This document shows positions 44,995-56,029 of a stretch of 64,000 bases of DNA, one piece after another; positions within the stretch are counted from its first letter, which is position 1; every line of letters starts with the position of its first letter. The stretch is from contig CP142461.1 in the NCBI GenBank assembly GCA_038049695.1, forward strand, positions 30,325,001 through 30,389,000, written 5' to 3'. The notes beneath the pieces were generated by a model that saw nothing but the letters and a program-made list of their open reading frames with translations, made no database searches and was not told the DNA's origin. The translations under genes and the position numbers were made by a program. The DNA comes from Cinnamomum chago (lineage: Eukaryota; Streptophyta; Magnoliopsida; Laurales; Lauraceae).

Positions 44995-45385
44995 AGTTTG
45001 ATTTGTAGTCTATTTTAAGAAGAATGATAAATCTGGACCACAAGATTCACTTTTGATTTGCGATTTATTTTAAGAATGATGAATCTTAACCATAAGATTC
45101 ACTTTTGATTTGTAGTCTATATTAAGAATGATAAATCTGAACCACAAGATTTGCTTTTAATTTGTAATCTGTTGTAAGAATGATGAATCTTAACCATATG
45201 ATTCACTTTTGATTTGTACTTCAAATAATAGAATTATGAATCTGAACCATAAGATTGAGTTTTGATTTGTAGTTTATTTTAAGAATGGGATGAATCTGAT
45301 CCACAAGATTTCGTACTGATTTGTAGTTTATTTTAAGGATGATAAATCTGAGCTGCAAGATTCACTCAACTTATTTTAAGAATGA
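44995..45385 (+). repeat. 52-bp minisatellite, unit C copy
   Basis: Same array as in units A and B, with scattered substitutions (for example AAGATTTGCTTTTAATTTG). Confidence 0.85.
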
Positions 45386-45742
45386 AAGAAAATATATCTG
45401 AACCACAAGATAATTTCTATTTTCCTAATACATTTGTCATTTTTTCCAATTTTCTTTATTTGAAAGATACTTTAGCCTTCTTCAATTTAAACCTATTTTT
45501 CATTTCCTTTCTACATTTAAATAGAATTGTGTTTTCAAAAAAATTAGCGGCAATCCATTTACTTCTCATGCAGAAACTCTTTTGACACCCTTTAAAGTAA
45601 CTCTGCTGCATTTCTATGATTGGATTTTCATGAAAGTATTTTTCCCCTGCTACATGTAGAGGTGTGATTTTTTTATATAGACACACACACGCGAGCGCGG
45701 GGACACGCACACACACACACACATATATATATTTATATATGA

Positions 45743-45970
45743 GTAGGTCTCTCCAAAGCTACAACTTAACTTATCCTATGCTGAAATAGTGATGGTGCGG
45801 TGAATCAAAGTTTATTATATCTATTTTTTGTTTAATGGAACTGGAAAATCCAATTTTGATTGGATTTATCATGATTTTGGAGACAATCAAAAAAAAAAAA
45901 AAAAAAAAAACGATAATCGACTTTGATTTATGAGACCAGTACTATTTTAGCTTAGGAGAGCTGATCCAAT
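45743..45970 (+). mobile_element. Foldback MITE (unit C)
   Basis: Matches 39724-39950. The left arm reads GGTCTCTCCAAAGCTACAAC and the right arm reads GCTTAGGAGAGCTGATCC. An A-run of 22 bases (45889-45910) lies in the middle. Confidence 0.65.
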
Positions 45971-46406
45971 ATATATATATATATAATATTTTTTAATCAA
46001 TCGTCGATCTCACATTTTTTAACTAAACAGGCATAAGGTCAATCTTATGGTCGGACCAATTCCTATGTGGGTAAAATTTGAAGATATCCCATCCGTTGAG
46101 AGTAGGGTTGTCTATCGTGTCGTGTTAATGAATTCGGGTCAAAATCACCTCAAATCGTACACTACACGTTAACTTAACGGGTCAAAAAATCCAACCCTAA
46201 CACGACTCGTTAATTTAATGGGGTACACGACCCAACCGATTAAGTAATTAAGTCATTTCGAAAATTCATAATAAATCTATTCGATTATTATAGACATTCA
46301 ACAGCGAGCATGGATTGGGTTGAAATGATATTTGCCTTAATCAAGAAAGTAAGTAAGACAATGATTTTTAATAGGTTAGAAGTTATTTTATTTCATTTTT
46401 AAGAAT

Positions 46407-46795
46407 GGAAAATATTCAAGTGAGAACTATTTCTCAAATATTATACGAAGACTTTTTTGCTGGGGCCCAACTAGTAACTCATCCAAACCTAGCAACCAAT
46501 AGAGAACTCCCTGATAGCTAGTCACTTATCCCAAGGATTGGCACACATACATCTGAATGGACTCAACCGTTGGATCGAGGGTTGAAATTTTTTTTAATAT
46601 GAAGCCATTAAACTTGTGGGCCACGGATGAAGGGGTTAGGGGCATGGGTTTGAGGTCAAACTTGATACTTGGGTTGGTCTCACATAGATCTTTCCATCCC
46701 CCCCGGTCCCATCCCCAAATAGGGCCCCACAATTGGGCCCCACAAAAAAGTTCACATGTAATATGTGAGAACTAGTTCTCACCTGAATATTACCG
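46407..46795 (+). mobile_element. Mutator-type MITE, unit C copy
   Basis: Flanked by TTTAAGAAT (46398-46406) and TTTAAGAAA (46796-46804). TIRs are GGAAAATATTCAAGTGAGAA and the complement of CGGTAATATTCAGGTGAGAA. Both arms continue through ACTAGTTCTCA. Confidence 0.9.
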
Positions 46796-48121
46796 TTTAA
46801 GAAATTCAATTAAAATTTTCAATTAAAATTTTCTAAATATTTTTTTAAAACTAAATATTTTAATAGTGGTTAGTTGTGGGTGCAAATTGATTGAAACAAT
46901 GTGGGCACCTTTTGCTAGTCGTATATTCATTTCATTGCACCTAATCAATTCTGATGACCAAAGAAGCTTAGTATGAGGTTAATAACCTATGGATCCCATC
47001 ATTATCTAACATTATGAATGATATTAAAGACAACAGCTACTTAAAAAGGTACCTCAAATTTTTTTTTTGGTTGGCAAAAACTACCTCAATTTGAGACTCA
47101 AAGACCACTTGGATGAATACGACCGTCTTGTTTAGCTTCAAACTCAGTTTTGCATGTTGCAAATAGTGGCCTTGGACATGGGCCCAGCTTAATTGATTGA
47201 GTCTAGACTTGAATGTGGATTCAAGTTACCTGTCTCGGCTAGTTGGGCCTAGACTATTGAACCGTGTGGACCCACACATTTTGTTGCCCACCAAGCCTCA
47301 ACATTCATCTCACACAGTCAACCAAATCCCTTGATTTCCTCACACGATTTGCATAATTGGAGGGCACTTTCCCGGCTTTGATGGGTAAATATGTTCTCTA
47401 AGTGTGGTATATGTATAGATGATGAGATCCATGAAATACATAGAAAAACACATATAGAAGAGAGATCTGGAGAAGTACCTCTATCGACGATAACCAGCCT
47501 CACGGCATTCATCTCTGAGCATGCGCAGAGAAGATCCTCCGTAGACCCCTTTCATGCCAAATAGAGACTAGTTTTGCTTTTGGCCCGATAGTTAAAAAGT
47601 ATTAAATAGGCCTGAAGCATGTATGGCATATCCCCAAAATTAGTTACATGCACTAAACATTGGGCCCATAGGATGGACCTGGACCAAACTATTCGGACCC
47701 GAGAATTCAGCCGTTTTGATTATAGAGGGCTACAAGCGCGGCCACTGCAAATTGACATTGATTCTATTCTCATGCATGACAGATGGGACACATGAACATC
47801 ATTCAATATTTATGTGATGTCGTGGCTTTCCCTAACACATTCTAATGGATGCCTATTAATAAAATGATATAATTAAATGTATAGATCATGATCATTTTTT
47901 AGATATTTAAGAATCACGACATTAGTATAATCAAAAGAAGATTTTACTTACTAATTCTATTCCACATATATACATTCCTCTCCTCATCTTATCAATTTTA
48001 TTTTACTTACAATTTCCCTCTCACACAAGTCACCAACATTCGTATCACTCAAAGAAGACTTTCACTTATCAATTATGTTGTACATACATTTCACTTTGAT
48101 ATCCTACGTTCTCTCTATAGA

Positions 48122-48590
48122 ATGAGAATGCATTATTATCAAATCCGCCGCATCTATGACAAGATCACCATTGTTGGTATTGAGACCGAGTGGTATCTCC
48201 CCTCCAAAAGCAATAGAAATGACCACAAGAAATACAATAAAAACTACCCTTGTAGGCGTCAATACCACATCCACATCTACCAATTGATCCACGCCAAGAC
48301 CTTTTCTAAACCACTCAGAGAGTTTTTGTTTTAGACCACAAGCTTTTGAATGAATATGCGCTGAGTATTAGGTGGATAAAGGATCTCAAAGCTACTGCTG
48401 CAATGAATCTTGACAAAAAAGTACTGAAGCAAGCACGACTAGAGAAGCTGGCCAATATTATTCTTGGAGTAGAGATAGAGAAGCCAAGAAGCTGACACTT
48501 AGCGCCCTCCAGCTCCAGCTCAAGCAGATCTGTTATGCATATATTGATGCTTTTGTTAGTTTTGAGATTTGCGAGTGTTTGTTGATGTGA
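48122..48590 (+). pseudogene. Werner-like 3'-5' exonuclease pseudogene (U3), best preserved
   Basis: The first 70 codons are open: RRIYDKITIVGIETEWYLPS (motif I, Asp replaced by Glu) and YHIHIYQLIHAKTFSKPLRE. After a frame change come LLNEYALSIR, DLKATAAMNLDKKVLKQARL and EKLANIILGVEIEKP. These match the helical region DLRALAAEKLxxKELKxAGL and LAxEVLGVEIEKP of plant WRN-exonuclease-like proteins. After a second frame change comes YAYIDAFVSFEICECLL with the Y-x3-D motif, then TGA at 48588-48590. Compared with the family, about 14 residues with the second catalytic Asp are missing. Functional plant relatives are intronless ORFs of about 200 residues, so this could derive from a whole gene. Nothing suggests expression. 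Confidence 0.82.
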
Positions 48591-50569
48591 AGTTGTGCAT
48601 GCTGCAAGCAAAACAAACAAGACCAAGAAAGAGTATAAGAACAAAGGAACACTTGGCACCAAGAGCAAACAAAGAAGAGAAAGGCAAAAGAGGGTGTTAG
48701 TCAAAACGTTATAGTTTGCTATTGTAATGATGTGAAGTTATTTGATTTATTGTTCACCAGTAAAAAGAAGTAAGTTTTGATGACTGATGTGAACAAAATA
48801 CAATAATTAACTGCAAGTGCATGGCTACCTTGTTGAGTCAGTGGCAAATGTGGGTTAAACCACAAGGAGTGAATCAAGAAAAAACTTTTAATCTCAGAAA
48901 ACTAATGTTAAGATGAAGAACTAGTAATTATGAGGAGCAAATAATCAGAAATAAAAGCAAGCAAATAGCAAGATAAAAACTATCAATCTACTGATAATGA
49001 TCTAGGCATAGGAATCTACTAAGTAATCAAAATCCTTTTTTAATTAAGAAAAAACCATCTTATAAAGTTGTTAAATTTGTGGTCCGTTGGATCGGGTGTC
49101 TATTTTTTTCTTTAATATAAAATCATTAAATTTGTAGGCTACGAAAGAAGGGGTTAGAGGCATGGGATTAACCCTTAACCTAACATATGGCTCTATCCAA
49201 GATGACTCTTTCCAGTGGGGCCCCATGTGCGCCCAACATTGAGGTGCCCACATTGATCCAATACATTTATATAGGGCACACTACAAAACTCCCGCAAACC
49301 TTTGGTCAAAGCATCCATACATTTCAGGCAAGAGAAGACATTTCATAATTTAGAAAATAAACGAGGAATGGTTTTGGCATTTTGTAAAAAATATAAAATA
49401 CTTCTTTTCATACCAAAAAGGAATGAGAAAGAACCAAAACCAACTTTTTGGATTATATGTTATGAAGGGCGAAAACACATGCTTTAAAAAAGGCAATTTG
49501 GAAATATCTAATTCAATCAGGAGTTGAGCTCATCGTTAGATAGAACACTATAGAAAACTTGTAATTTACATAATCAAACGGTGGCACCAACTCCAATGAG
49601 GATCCATAAAAAATGGAGTCTTTTATTTTGGTTGGTTTGAAATTTGCATAACTGGCCTCATTAAGGAGACTCGCTAATTTTTTAGGAGTTCCTCAAAATA
49701 AGTTGGGTAAAGTTGTAGGTTTTGTTTTTTTCAGGGAATTGAAGGCTTTTAATTTGCTTTTGGGTTGTTAAGTGGCTTGCTTTCCTTCATGTGGTCCCTC
49801 CACTGCATACCATTTTTATGGTGTTTTGGTGCACAACCTAGAGCGGGCCCACTTAATTATCAATCCAAATGGACCGCACACATGGGACCCCATGAATTAT
49901 ATCGAACACGTTTTTTATTTCATTCATTCAAATGGGATCAATGGCCAAGTTGTTTTAGGAGATGAAACTTCGTGGACCATTGATCAAGGAATTAAGATAA
50001 TCAGATGAGCCCTAAATTCAGTAGGGACGTAGGGCCCATCTAGATCCTTGATCCACAACCTCATCCCCATATGTGGGTGTGTGTGTGTATATATATATAT
50101 TCATCAACTACATTGTTTTTCACCAATTATTATCGTTGCAACTAATAAAATAAATTGCAACTTAACGTACAAGTGATAGATAAAATAAAAGAGAAGTTGA
50201 GTTTTAATTTCTTAAACAAACGTTTCAAGCATACATTTTCCTATACCACCCAGTCCCTCTTGGTAATGACTTGTTTGGATCTTCCAAGGGATTTTAGAAG
50301 GAAAAGCTCTTTTCTTCCGGCTATAAAAGAGAGAGGTGTGATACCTGATGGTGCCTCCACCACAGTGTCGTCTGCTACAATTATTTTCTCCTTCTTCCTC
50401 TAATTCACTCTATTTCCTCTTCCACTGCCTCTACTCCTCTCGACTTAAATAGGGTAGACCGTCTGTTGTCTTTCCTTTTAGGGAGAACTTCAAATTAGTC
50501 CCGATTCAACGAATGTAGATAAACTAAATCCTATCATTTTATATTTTCTTTACTTTTATTTTTTAAATG

Positions 50570-51305
50570 GGCTTTTACCAAAAGCATCCAAAAATATCCC
50601 TATACCTCCAAAAGCATCCTCAAATACATGTAATGCCCAAAAGCATCTTATACAACATACTTTATTTTCTTCTAGACGAAATTGCCGTTCACTTTGTCTC
50701 TCGTGAGGTGGAGAAATGCCCTATGGTGGTGGGTGCTTAATGTGCAGGAACTTAAGAGGCTACATTTTGATTGAAGCTACACTATTTCCTTCATTAGTGG
50801 AAATCATCCAAATTTATACAAGAGAATAAGGAACCTTATTCAAAATTCAAAAAAAACTCTATTAAAAATTTAACTCAAACCTAACATCTCCAACAAAATC
50901 TAACAAATGTAATATATCTACCATGGTCTCACAATCTCATGGTCCTTCGTGAAACGGATCATGCGATTGTTAACATAAAAACTCAAAATTTTGTGTCTAT
51001 ATATGTATCCAACATCATTAGAGAGCTCATGCATGAATTGAACATTAACATGATTACGTCGTGATGTTGATGTCGAGAACAGACTTAACAGTTCAATAGT
51101 TAAAGTTAACAAAACTATGATACATGGAGGTGCATTTAGATTGACTAACAATTCTGAATCTGAAGGACTGATTTCTACAAATGTATGAGTTCAGCCATTC
51201 TATTATGAGTTTCTTTAATAATGAATGCAGTCACTGTGAGCACTCTCTTCCTACAATTTGTTGATATTTTGCTTTAAATTAAAAGTCTATTTTTCTCATT
51301 TTCAC

Positions 51306-51336
<31 letters not shown>

Positions 51337-51715
51337 AAAATTTATGCTCTGCTCCATTCCATATTCGTATCCCTACTTTTACTACAGTCATGGAGATGAT
51401 TTCCTTCAAAGTTGAGGATTTTTTTTCCTCGACGTTTATTACTTTAGAATATGGGTTTAAAATAAATGTTAACTACTTATAATGTCTTGAGTAAACTAAC
51501 AAGTTCGAGAATTGAAATAAAAATGACAATTCTTGAAATACTTTAATGTGCGGATGTAGTCGAGTTTCGATGTCGCGAGAAAGGGGCGCCTAAAGGGCAA
51601 TTTGGTATGAAAAAAATGAAAGTATACTCTATAAGGGGCTTTTGGGCATTACATGTACTTGATGATGCTTTAAGAGGTATAGGGATATTTGTGGATGCTT
51701 TTGGTAAAAACCCCC
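50570..51715. mobile_element. Non-autonomous Mutator-like element, about 150-bp TIRs
   Basis: The left end GGGCTTTTACCAAAAGCATC and the complement of the right end, GGGTTTTTACCAAAAGCATC, begin inverted repeats that stay similar for about 150 bp (both contain ATCCCTATACCTC and TACATGTAATGCCCAAAAG). Flanks are TTTTTAAAT and TTTTTAAAC, a 9-bp duplication with one mismatch. The 850-bp interior has no recognisable gene. A 28-base A run lies at 51307-51334. Confidence 0.88.
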
Positions 51716-51884
51716 TTTTTAAACTTAGATTATAGATGTCCATGCGGGCATTTTTCTATGATGAGGACAGGTTGGTTCCTAATTGATCAAGAGATGAGAT
51801 AGCAACTAATTTAATAACAGATATTTTACAGCTTTTCTTACAAAAAGTGATATAGGAACACAAAATATGTTAAGAACTTTATAC

Positions 51885-52190
51885 ATTCAGTTTGATTGGT
51901 AATTTATATTACCAATGATTAATTGGAACCACAAGATTCCCTCTAGATTTGTAATTTATTTTAAGAATGATGAATCTTAACCATAAGATTCACTTTTGAA
52001 TTGTATCCTATTTTAAGAATGATGAATCTGAACCATAAGATTCAGTTTTGATTTGTAGTTTATTTTAAGATTGGGATGAATCTAAACCACAAGATTCAGT
52101 ATTGATTTGCACTTTATTTTTTAGAATGATAAATCTGAGCTATAAGATTCATTCCTAACTTATTTTAGGAATGGAAGAAAATATGTCTAA
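51885..52190 (+). repeat. 52-bp minisatellite, unit D copy (shortened)
   Basis: About five copies with the CCACAAGATTC / GATTTGTAATTTATTTTAAG core, more diverged than those in A, B, C and E. Confidence 0.8.
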
Positions 52191-52456
52191 GGGGGTGTTT
52201 GGGTACAAGAAGAATAAAATATATGTAGATTGAATTATTGACAAGACTTTCTATTTGCCTGATTCATTTTTCCTTTTTTTTTCAAATTTACTTTATTTAA
52301 AAGATATTTTATCTTTCTTCAATTTAAACATATTTCCTTTTACCAAAAATTAGTGGCAACCCATTTACTTCTCATCCAGAAACCTCTTTTGACACCTATG
52401 TATGTATGTATGTATGTATGTATATATATATATAGGTATCTATGTGTGTGTGTATA

Positions 52457-52610
52457 GGGAGATGCTCTTATGAGCGCATCTCTCACCTTACTATGAGAGA
52501 TAAAGGTTGGGGCCCTCACATTCATATCCAATGCCAACAACTTAAATGTGAGGGCCCCCACGTTTATCTCTCATAGTAAGGTGAGAGATACTTTCATAGG
52601 AGCATCTCCC
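52457..52610. mobile_element. 154-bp foldback MITE, near-complete palindrome
   Basis: GGGAGATGCTC(T)TATGAG at the left and its complement at the right start inverted arms of about 65 bp. Both arms contain ATCTCTCACCTTACTATGAG and GGGGCCCTCACATT. The unpaired middle is only about 20-25 bp. It is flanked by TATA. Confidence 0.85.
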
Positions 52611-52630
52611 ATATATATACATATATATAT

Positions 52631-52991
52631 GGGGGCAGCTCTCCTAAGCTCAAGTGTGTGGTGGGGCCCACCTGGGAGCCACATGGGGATGGAGATGGGG
52701 ATGGGGAGCTTTCAAGGACTCCCTAAGACCCTCCTCTCTGCAAAAAAATTAACCACAACCGTGATTTCTATCATCTTCATCTGGGCCCCAAAAGATTAAT
52801 GGTCAATAGTTCATTTGGATCGGTACACAATCGATCCAATGGACCAGTAAATTCGGATCTGATCAAAAGTTGGTGGACAAGTGCAATTCAGGGGGGTCAT
52901 GTTTAGTCCATTTGGGTGGACCATGGGTGGGACCCACAAGCATGAGCTTACAAAATTTTATCCAAAGCTTGAGCTTAGGAGAGCCTTGCCC
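52631..52991. mobile_element. MITE with GGGCA-GCTCTCCTAAGCTCAAG ends
   Basis: The left end is GGGGGCAGCTCTCCTAAGCT and the complement of the right end is GGGCAAGGCTCTCCTAAGCT. The insertion site is TATATA-rich. A relative in opposite orientation lies at 55032-55539. The 52796-52930 stretch of this copy matches, in reverse complement, 55080-55210 of the other. Confidence 0.8.
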
Positions 52992-53170
52992 TATATATAT
53001 TAAATATGTATAAATATATACATGGTAATATTCAGGTGAGAACTAATTCTCACATATTATATGAGAACTCAATTGGTCCCCATTTGGGGATGTGACCAGG
53101 GGGAATGGAAAGATCTATGTGAGACCACACCAAGTATCAAGTTTGACCCCAAACTCATGCCCCTAACCCC

Positions 53171-54732
53171 TGTTGGGATTTTTGTATGTTGCTAATTTGA
53201 TGGATACACTATCTCTTTCACCGTCAATTGATCACACACTCATGCATCTTAGTTTGGACTTTGAAGTCTGAGTTCTTATCTTGCAAATGCATTTGGTTTT
53301 TAAATGATTTAATCTTGCATGTTTAAGAACTTAAAATGCACTTTCAAAAATCTAGTTCTTCATGCATATTTTTGGAAATTCGAGTTAGACATCTAGGTTT
53401 GTGATTTGCATTCATTCCTCATCTTTAGAATCTTGATGTTATGCATAAATCATGCTGGCCCTGAGTTCCAAGTTTCATTTATTAGAAAATTGAAAATTCT
53501 GCAGGAACTCCTCCCAGGCCAGTGTACTCGGTCGATCGAGCCCTGTACCCGGTCGACCGAGCTAACTAGCCGTTGGGAAATATAGCCGTTAGACCCGGTC
53601 GACCGAAGGTGCATGGGATCGACCGAGCCAACTAGCTGTTGGGTTATTTTTTCTATTTAAGTCCAAATCTTTCCTCACCTTGACAAGGCTCGTTGGGTGA
53701 ATCTTTGAAACGTGATTGAAGCCTAAGGAAGAGGAATAAACTGAGAAAGCTAGAGGGGAAATGGAAATCCAAATGCTTGAGATTTAACGGTATATCTTTC
53801 CAAGTTAAGGTTGACTTTCATTCCATTTGAAATCCATGCATGTCCAAATCTTTGTAACTCCATATCAGCATGATTTCTAGCTTTAACTAAGTTGTTTTGC
53901 AAACACCAAATCACTTAAGCATATTAGATTGTTTTGCAAACACTCATGTCTCAATCACATGTGTTTTAGTCTTTAAACTTCATACAACTTGTGTAGTATG
54001 TCTTTCCAAGTTGTTTTGAATATTTCATGTGATTTGCTCATCACTTCAATCATCTATTTATGTGCTTAGATTTTCAAATGCATCAAGCATTCATTTAAGA
54101 GCTTTATTTTAGAAATTGATTAAAGTAAACATTCATACACTTTGAGCACACACCTTAGCTACTTGTTAGTGTATGTTTGTGTCTTGTTTTAACTTTCATA
54201 TTAGCCTAATTAAGAGGCAAATGTATTGAGCTTAAATTGTATCTCTTTTAGTGTATGTGTAGACATTACTTTGAGAGAAATTATTCTTCTTGTAAACATT
54301 ATTACTTAGCCTAAGAAAAGCATAGTGTAGAGGTTATTGTTTAGCCTTGGAAAAGCATTTTGTAAAGGTTATTGCTTAGCCTAGAAAAGCACATTGATAG
54401 GTTGTTGTTTAGCCTAGAAAAACATCATTGTATAGCTTATTGCTTAGCCTTTTAAAAAGCATAGATAGTGAAAATCCGGTGGGGTGATGGATCACAAGCC
54501 GGTAGTGGATGTAGGCATTGAGGCCAAACCACTATAAATCATTATGTGATGGTGCATGCTCTGTGGTGATTGTTTCAGTTAGCTTCTGCATTTATTTACT
54601 TAATCATCACTTGTGACTAGTTAATTTTAAAGAAGTTAAAATTTGGCATAATTGGTCACTAATTTGTAGCTCGCCCTATTCAACGCCACCCCCCCCCCCC
54701 CCCCCCTCTAGGGTTAGGATCCCGGACTTTCA
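53171..54732 (+). mobile_element. Solo LTR of the copia family, TSD ACCCC
   Basis: 1562 bp starting TGTTGGGATT and ending GGACTTTCA. It is flanked by perfect ACCCC at 53166-53170 and 54733-54737. It contains GGTCGACC-type motifs at 53529-53630, CTATTTAAG as a TATA-like box near 53653, TTGCTTAGCCTAGAAAAGC repeats at 54300-54450 and a poly-C run near the end. Confidence 0.93.
53567..53577 (+). promoter_or_regulatory. MSA-like motif in the solo LTR
   Basis: TAGCCGTTGGG is the reverse complement of CCCAACGGCTA, an exact match to YCYAACGGYYA. It lies between GGTCGACC palindromes and about 80 bp before a TATA-like box. Confidence 0.45.
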
Positions 54733-55031
54733 ACCCCTTCATCCGTGGCCCACAAGTTTCATGACTTCATATTCAAAAAAATATTCAACCATCGATCCAA
54801 CTGTTCAGTCCAATCGGATGTGTGCTAATCCTTGGGAATAGTAACTATCCAGGGGTTCCCTATTGGTTGATAGGTTTGGATGGGTTGCTAGTTGGGCCCC
54901 GCAAAAAAAGTTTCTCATATAATAGGTGAGAACTAGTTCTCACTTGAATATACTTGAGTATTTCCCCCAAATATATATATTTATATATACATATATACAC
55001 ATATATAATATATACATATGTATATATAGAT

Positions 55032-55539
55032 GGACAAGGCTCTTCTAAGCTCAAGCTTTGGATAAAATTCTATCCAAATGGACCAAGCACATGATCCCCT
55101 TGAATTGCACATGTCCACCAACATTGGGTCAGATCTGAATTTATTGGATCGTTGAATCGACCATGTACCAATCCGAATGGACTATTGACCATTAAACATT
55201 TGGGGCCCAGATGGAGATAATAGAAATCACGGTTGTGGCTGATTATTTTGGAGAGAGAAGGGTCTGAGGGAGTCCTTGAAATCCCCCCATCCCCATCCCC
55301 ATGTGCAAAGGCGGACTAAGAAAATGGAATTAGGGGGCCCAAATGAAAAAAATTAAAAGAAAATTCTAAAATTATAAGGGTGAAATAAAAAAATCACAAA
55401 AGTTCTAGTGGTAAAAAATAACATTTTAAGAACTTAAGGGGGGGCCATGGACCCCCTTGGCATATACGTAGGTCCGCCAGTGCCCATGTGGGTCCCCAAG
55501 TGGGCCCCACCACACATTAAGCTTAGGAGAGCTGCCCCC
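55032..55539. mobile_element. MITE related to 52631-52991, carrying a hAT MITE
   Basis: The left end is GGACAAGGCTCTTCTAAGCT and the right end is AGCTTAGGAGAGCTGCCCC. Without the 55306-55482 insertion and one 8-bp duplicate it is about 320 bp, close to its relative. Confidence 0.78.
55306..55482. mobile_element. hAT-type MITE, TSD CCCATGTG
   Basis: 177 bp bounded by CAAAGGCGGACTAAG and AGGTCCGCCAGTG, the CA-x-x-GGCGGA ends of plant hAT MITEs. Perfect 8-bp duplications CCCATGTG lie at 55298-55305 and 55483-55490. Confidence 0.92.
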
Positions 55540-56029
55540 ATATATGTGTGTGTGTGTGTCCCCCTTACCATATAGTGAAAAGAGACATCTTGGATGGGCT
55601 CATATATCAAGTTTGAGGTCAATCCCGTGCCTCAAACCCCTTCATCGATAGCCTAAAAATTTAATGACTTTATATAAAAGTAATATTTTGACCCTCAATC
55701 CTTTCGGATAGGTGTTCAGAGTAATTTAGGGGGTCTCAAGTGTGTAGAGGGTTCGAATGGATCATAAAGTAAGCCACATTATGTTGTGAGTCCCATTCTG
55801 AGTCCCATTGTAGGGATTCACTTCTTCAACTCGGGATTTCTCATAGCTTCAAGAGTCCGGACTCCCTACACACCCACACAAGTATTCGAACTCATCCCAA
55901 TTTTAGGCTTTTCTAAACAATATACGTTCTTGGATATTTGAATAATGATGGGGAGAAGGAAAAAGAAAGGGTTAGAGCTATCTAATTAGAATGATACTTG
56001 GGCCTATGGCCAACACCAGATTCACCCTT
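55540..56029. other. Non-coding spacer with an inverted module
   Basis: 55558-55720 resembles, in reverse complement, the module at 42930-43100 and 49060-49230 (AGAGACATCTTGGATGGGCT, then a CCTCAAACCCCTTCATC stretch). The remainder shows no gene or clear element. Confidence 0.55.

Larger units (their letters stand above)
42910..49040 (+). repeat. Unit C (U3), tandem copy of B
   Basis: It begins with a module containing CTTTAATATAAAGTTGTTAA and GGGGTTAGAGGCATG, repeated at 49060-49230 and inverted at about 55558-55720. It then runs through the purine-rich stretch (44330-44520), minisatellite, foldback MITE, Mutator-type MITE and pseudogene. Offsets to unit B are 6053 bp at the GAATCTTG landmark, 6034 bp at the end of the minisatellite and 6082 bp at the pseudogene. 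Confidence 0.85.
49041..52456 (+). repeat. Unit D (diverged tandem copy)
   Basis: 49041-50480 parallels 42910-44740, including TATAGAAAACTTGTAATTTA and CCTTCATGTGG. A MULE at 50570-51715 interrupts it. 51716-52380 resumes with a shortened, diverged minisatellite. From about 52460 onward the sequence is a cluster of MITEs, and unit D has no exonuclease pseudogene. Confidence 0.7.
53024..54965 (-). mobile_element. Mutator-type MITE, inverted copy, split by a solo LTR
   Basis: 53024-53170 and 54733-54965 are the reverse complement of the MITE at 46407. They begin GGTAATATTCAGGTGAGAAC and end GAACTAGTTCTCACTTGAAT. A solo LTR interrupts it between the two ACCCC copies. A small duplication near the right end (TATACTTGAGTATTTCC) distorts that terminus. 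Confidence 0.82.
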
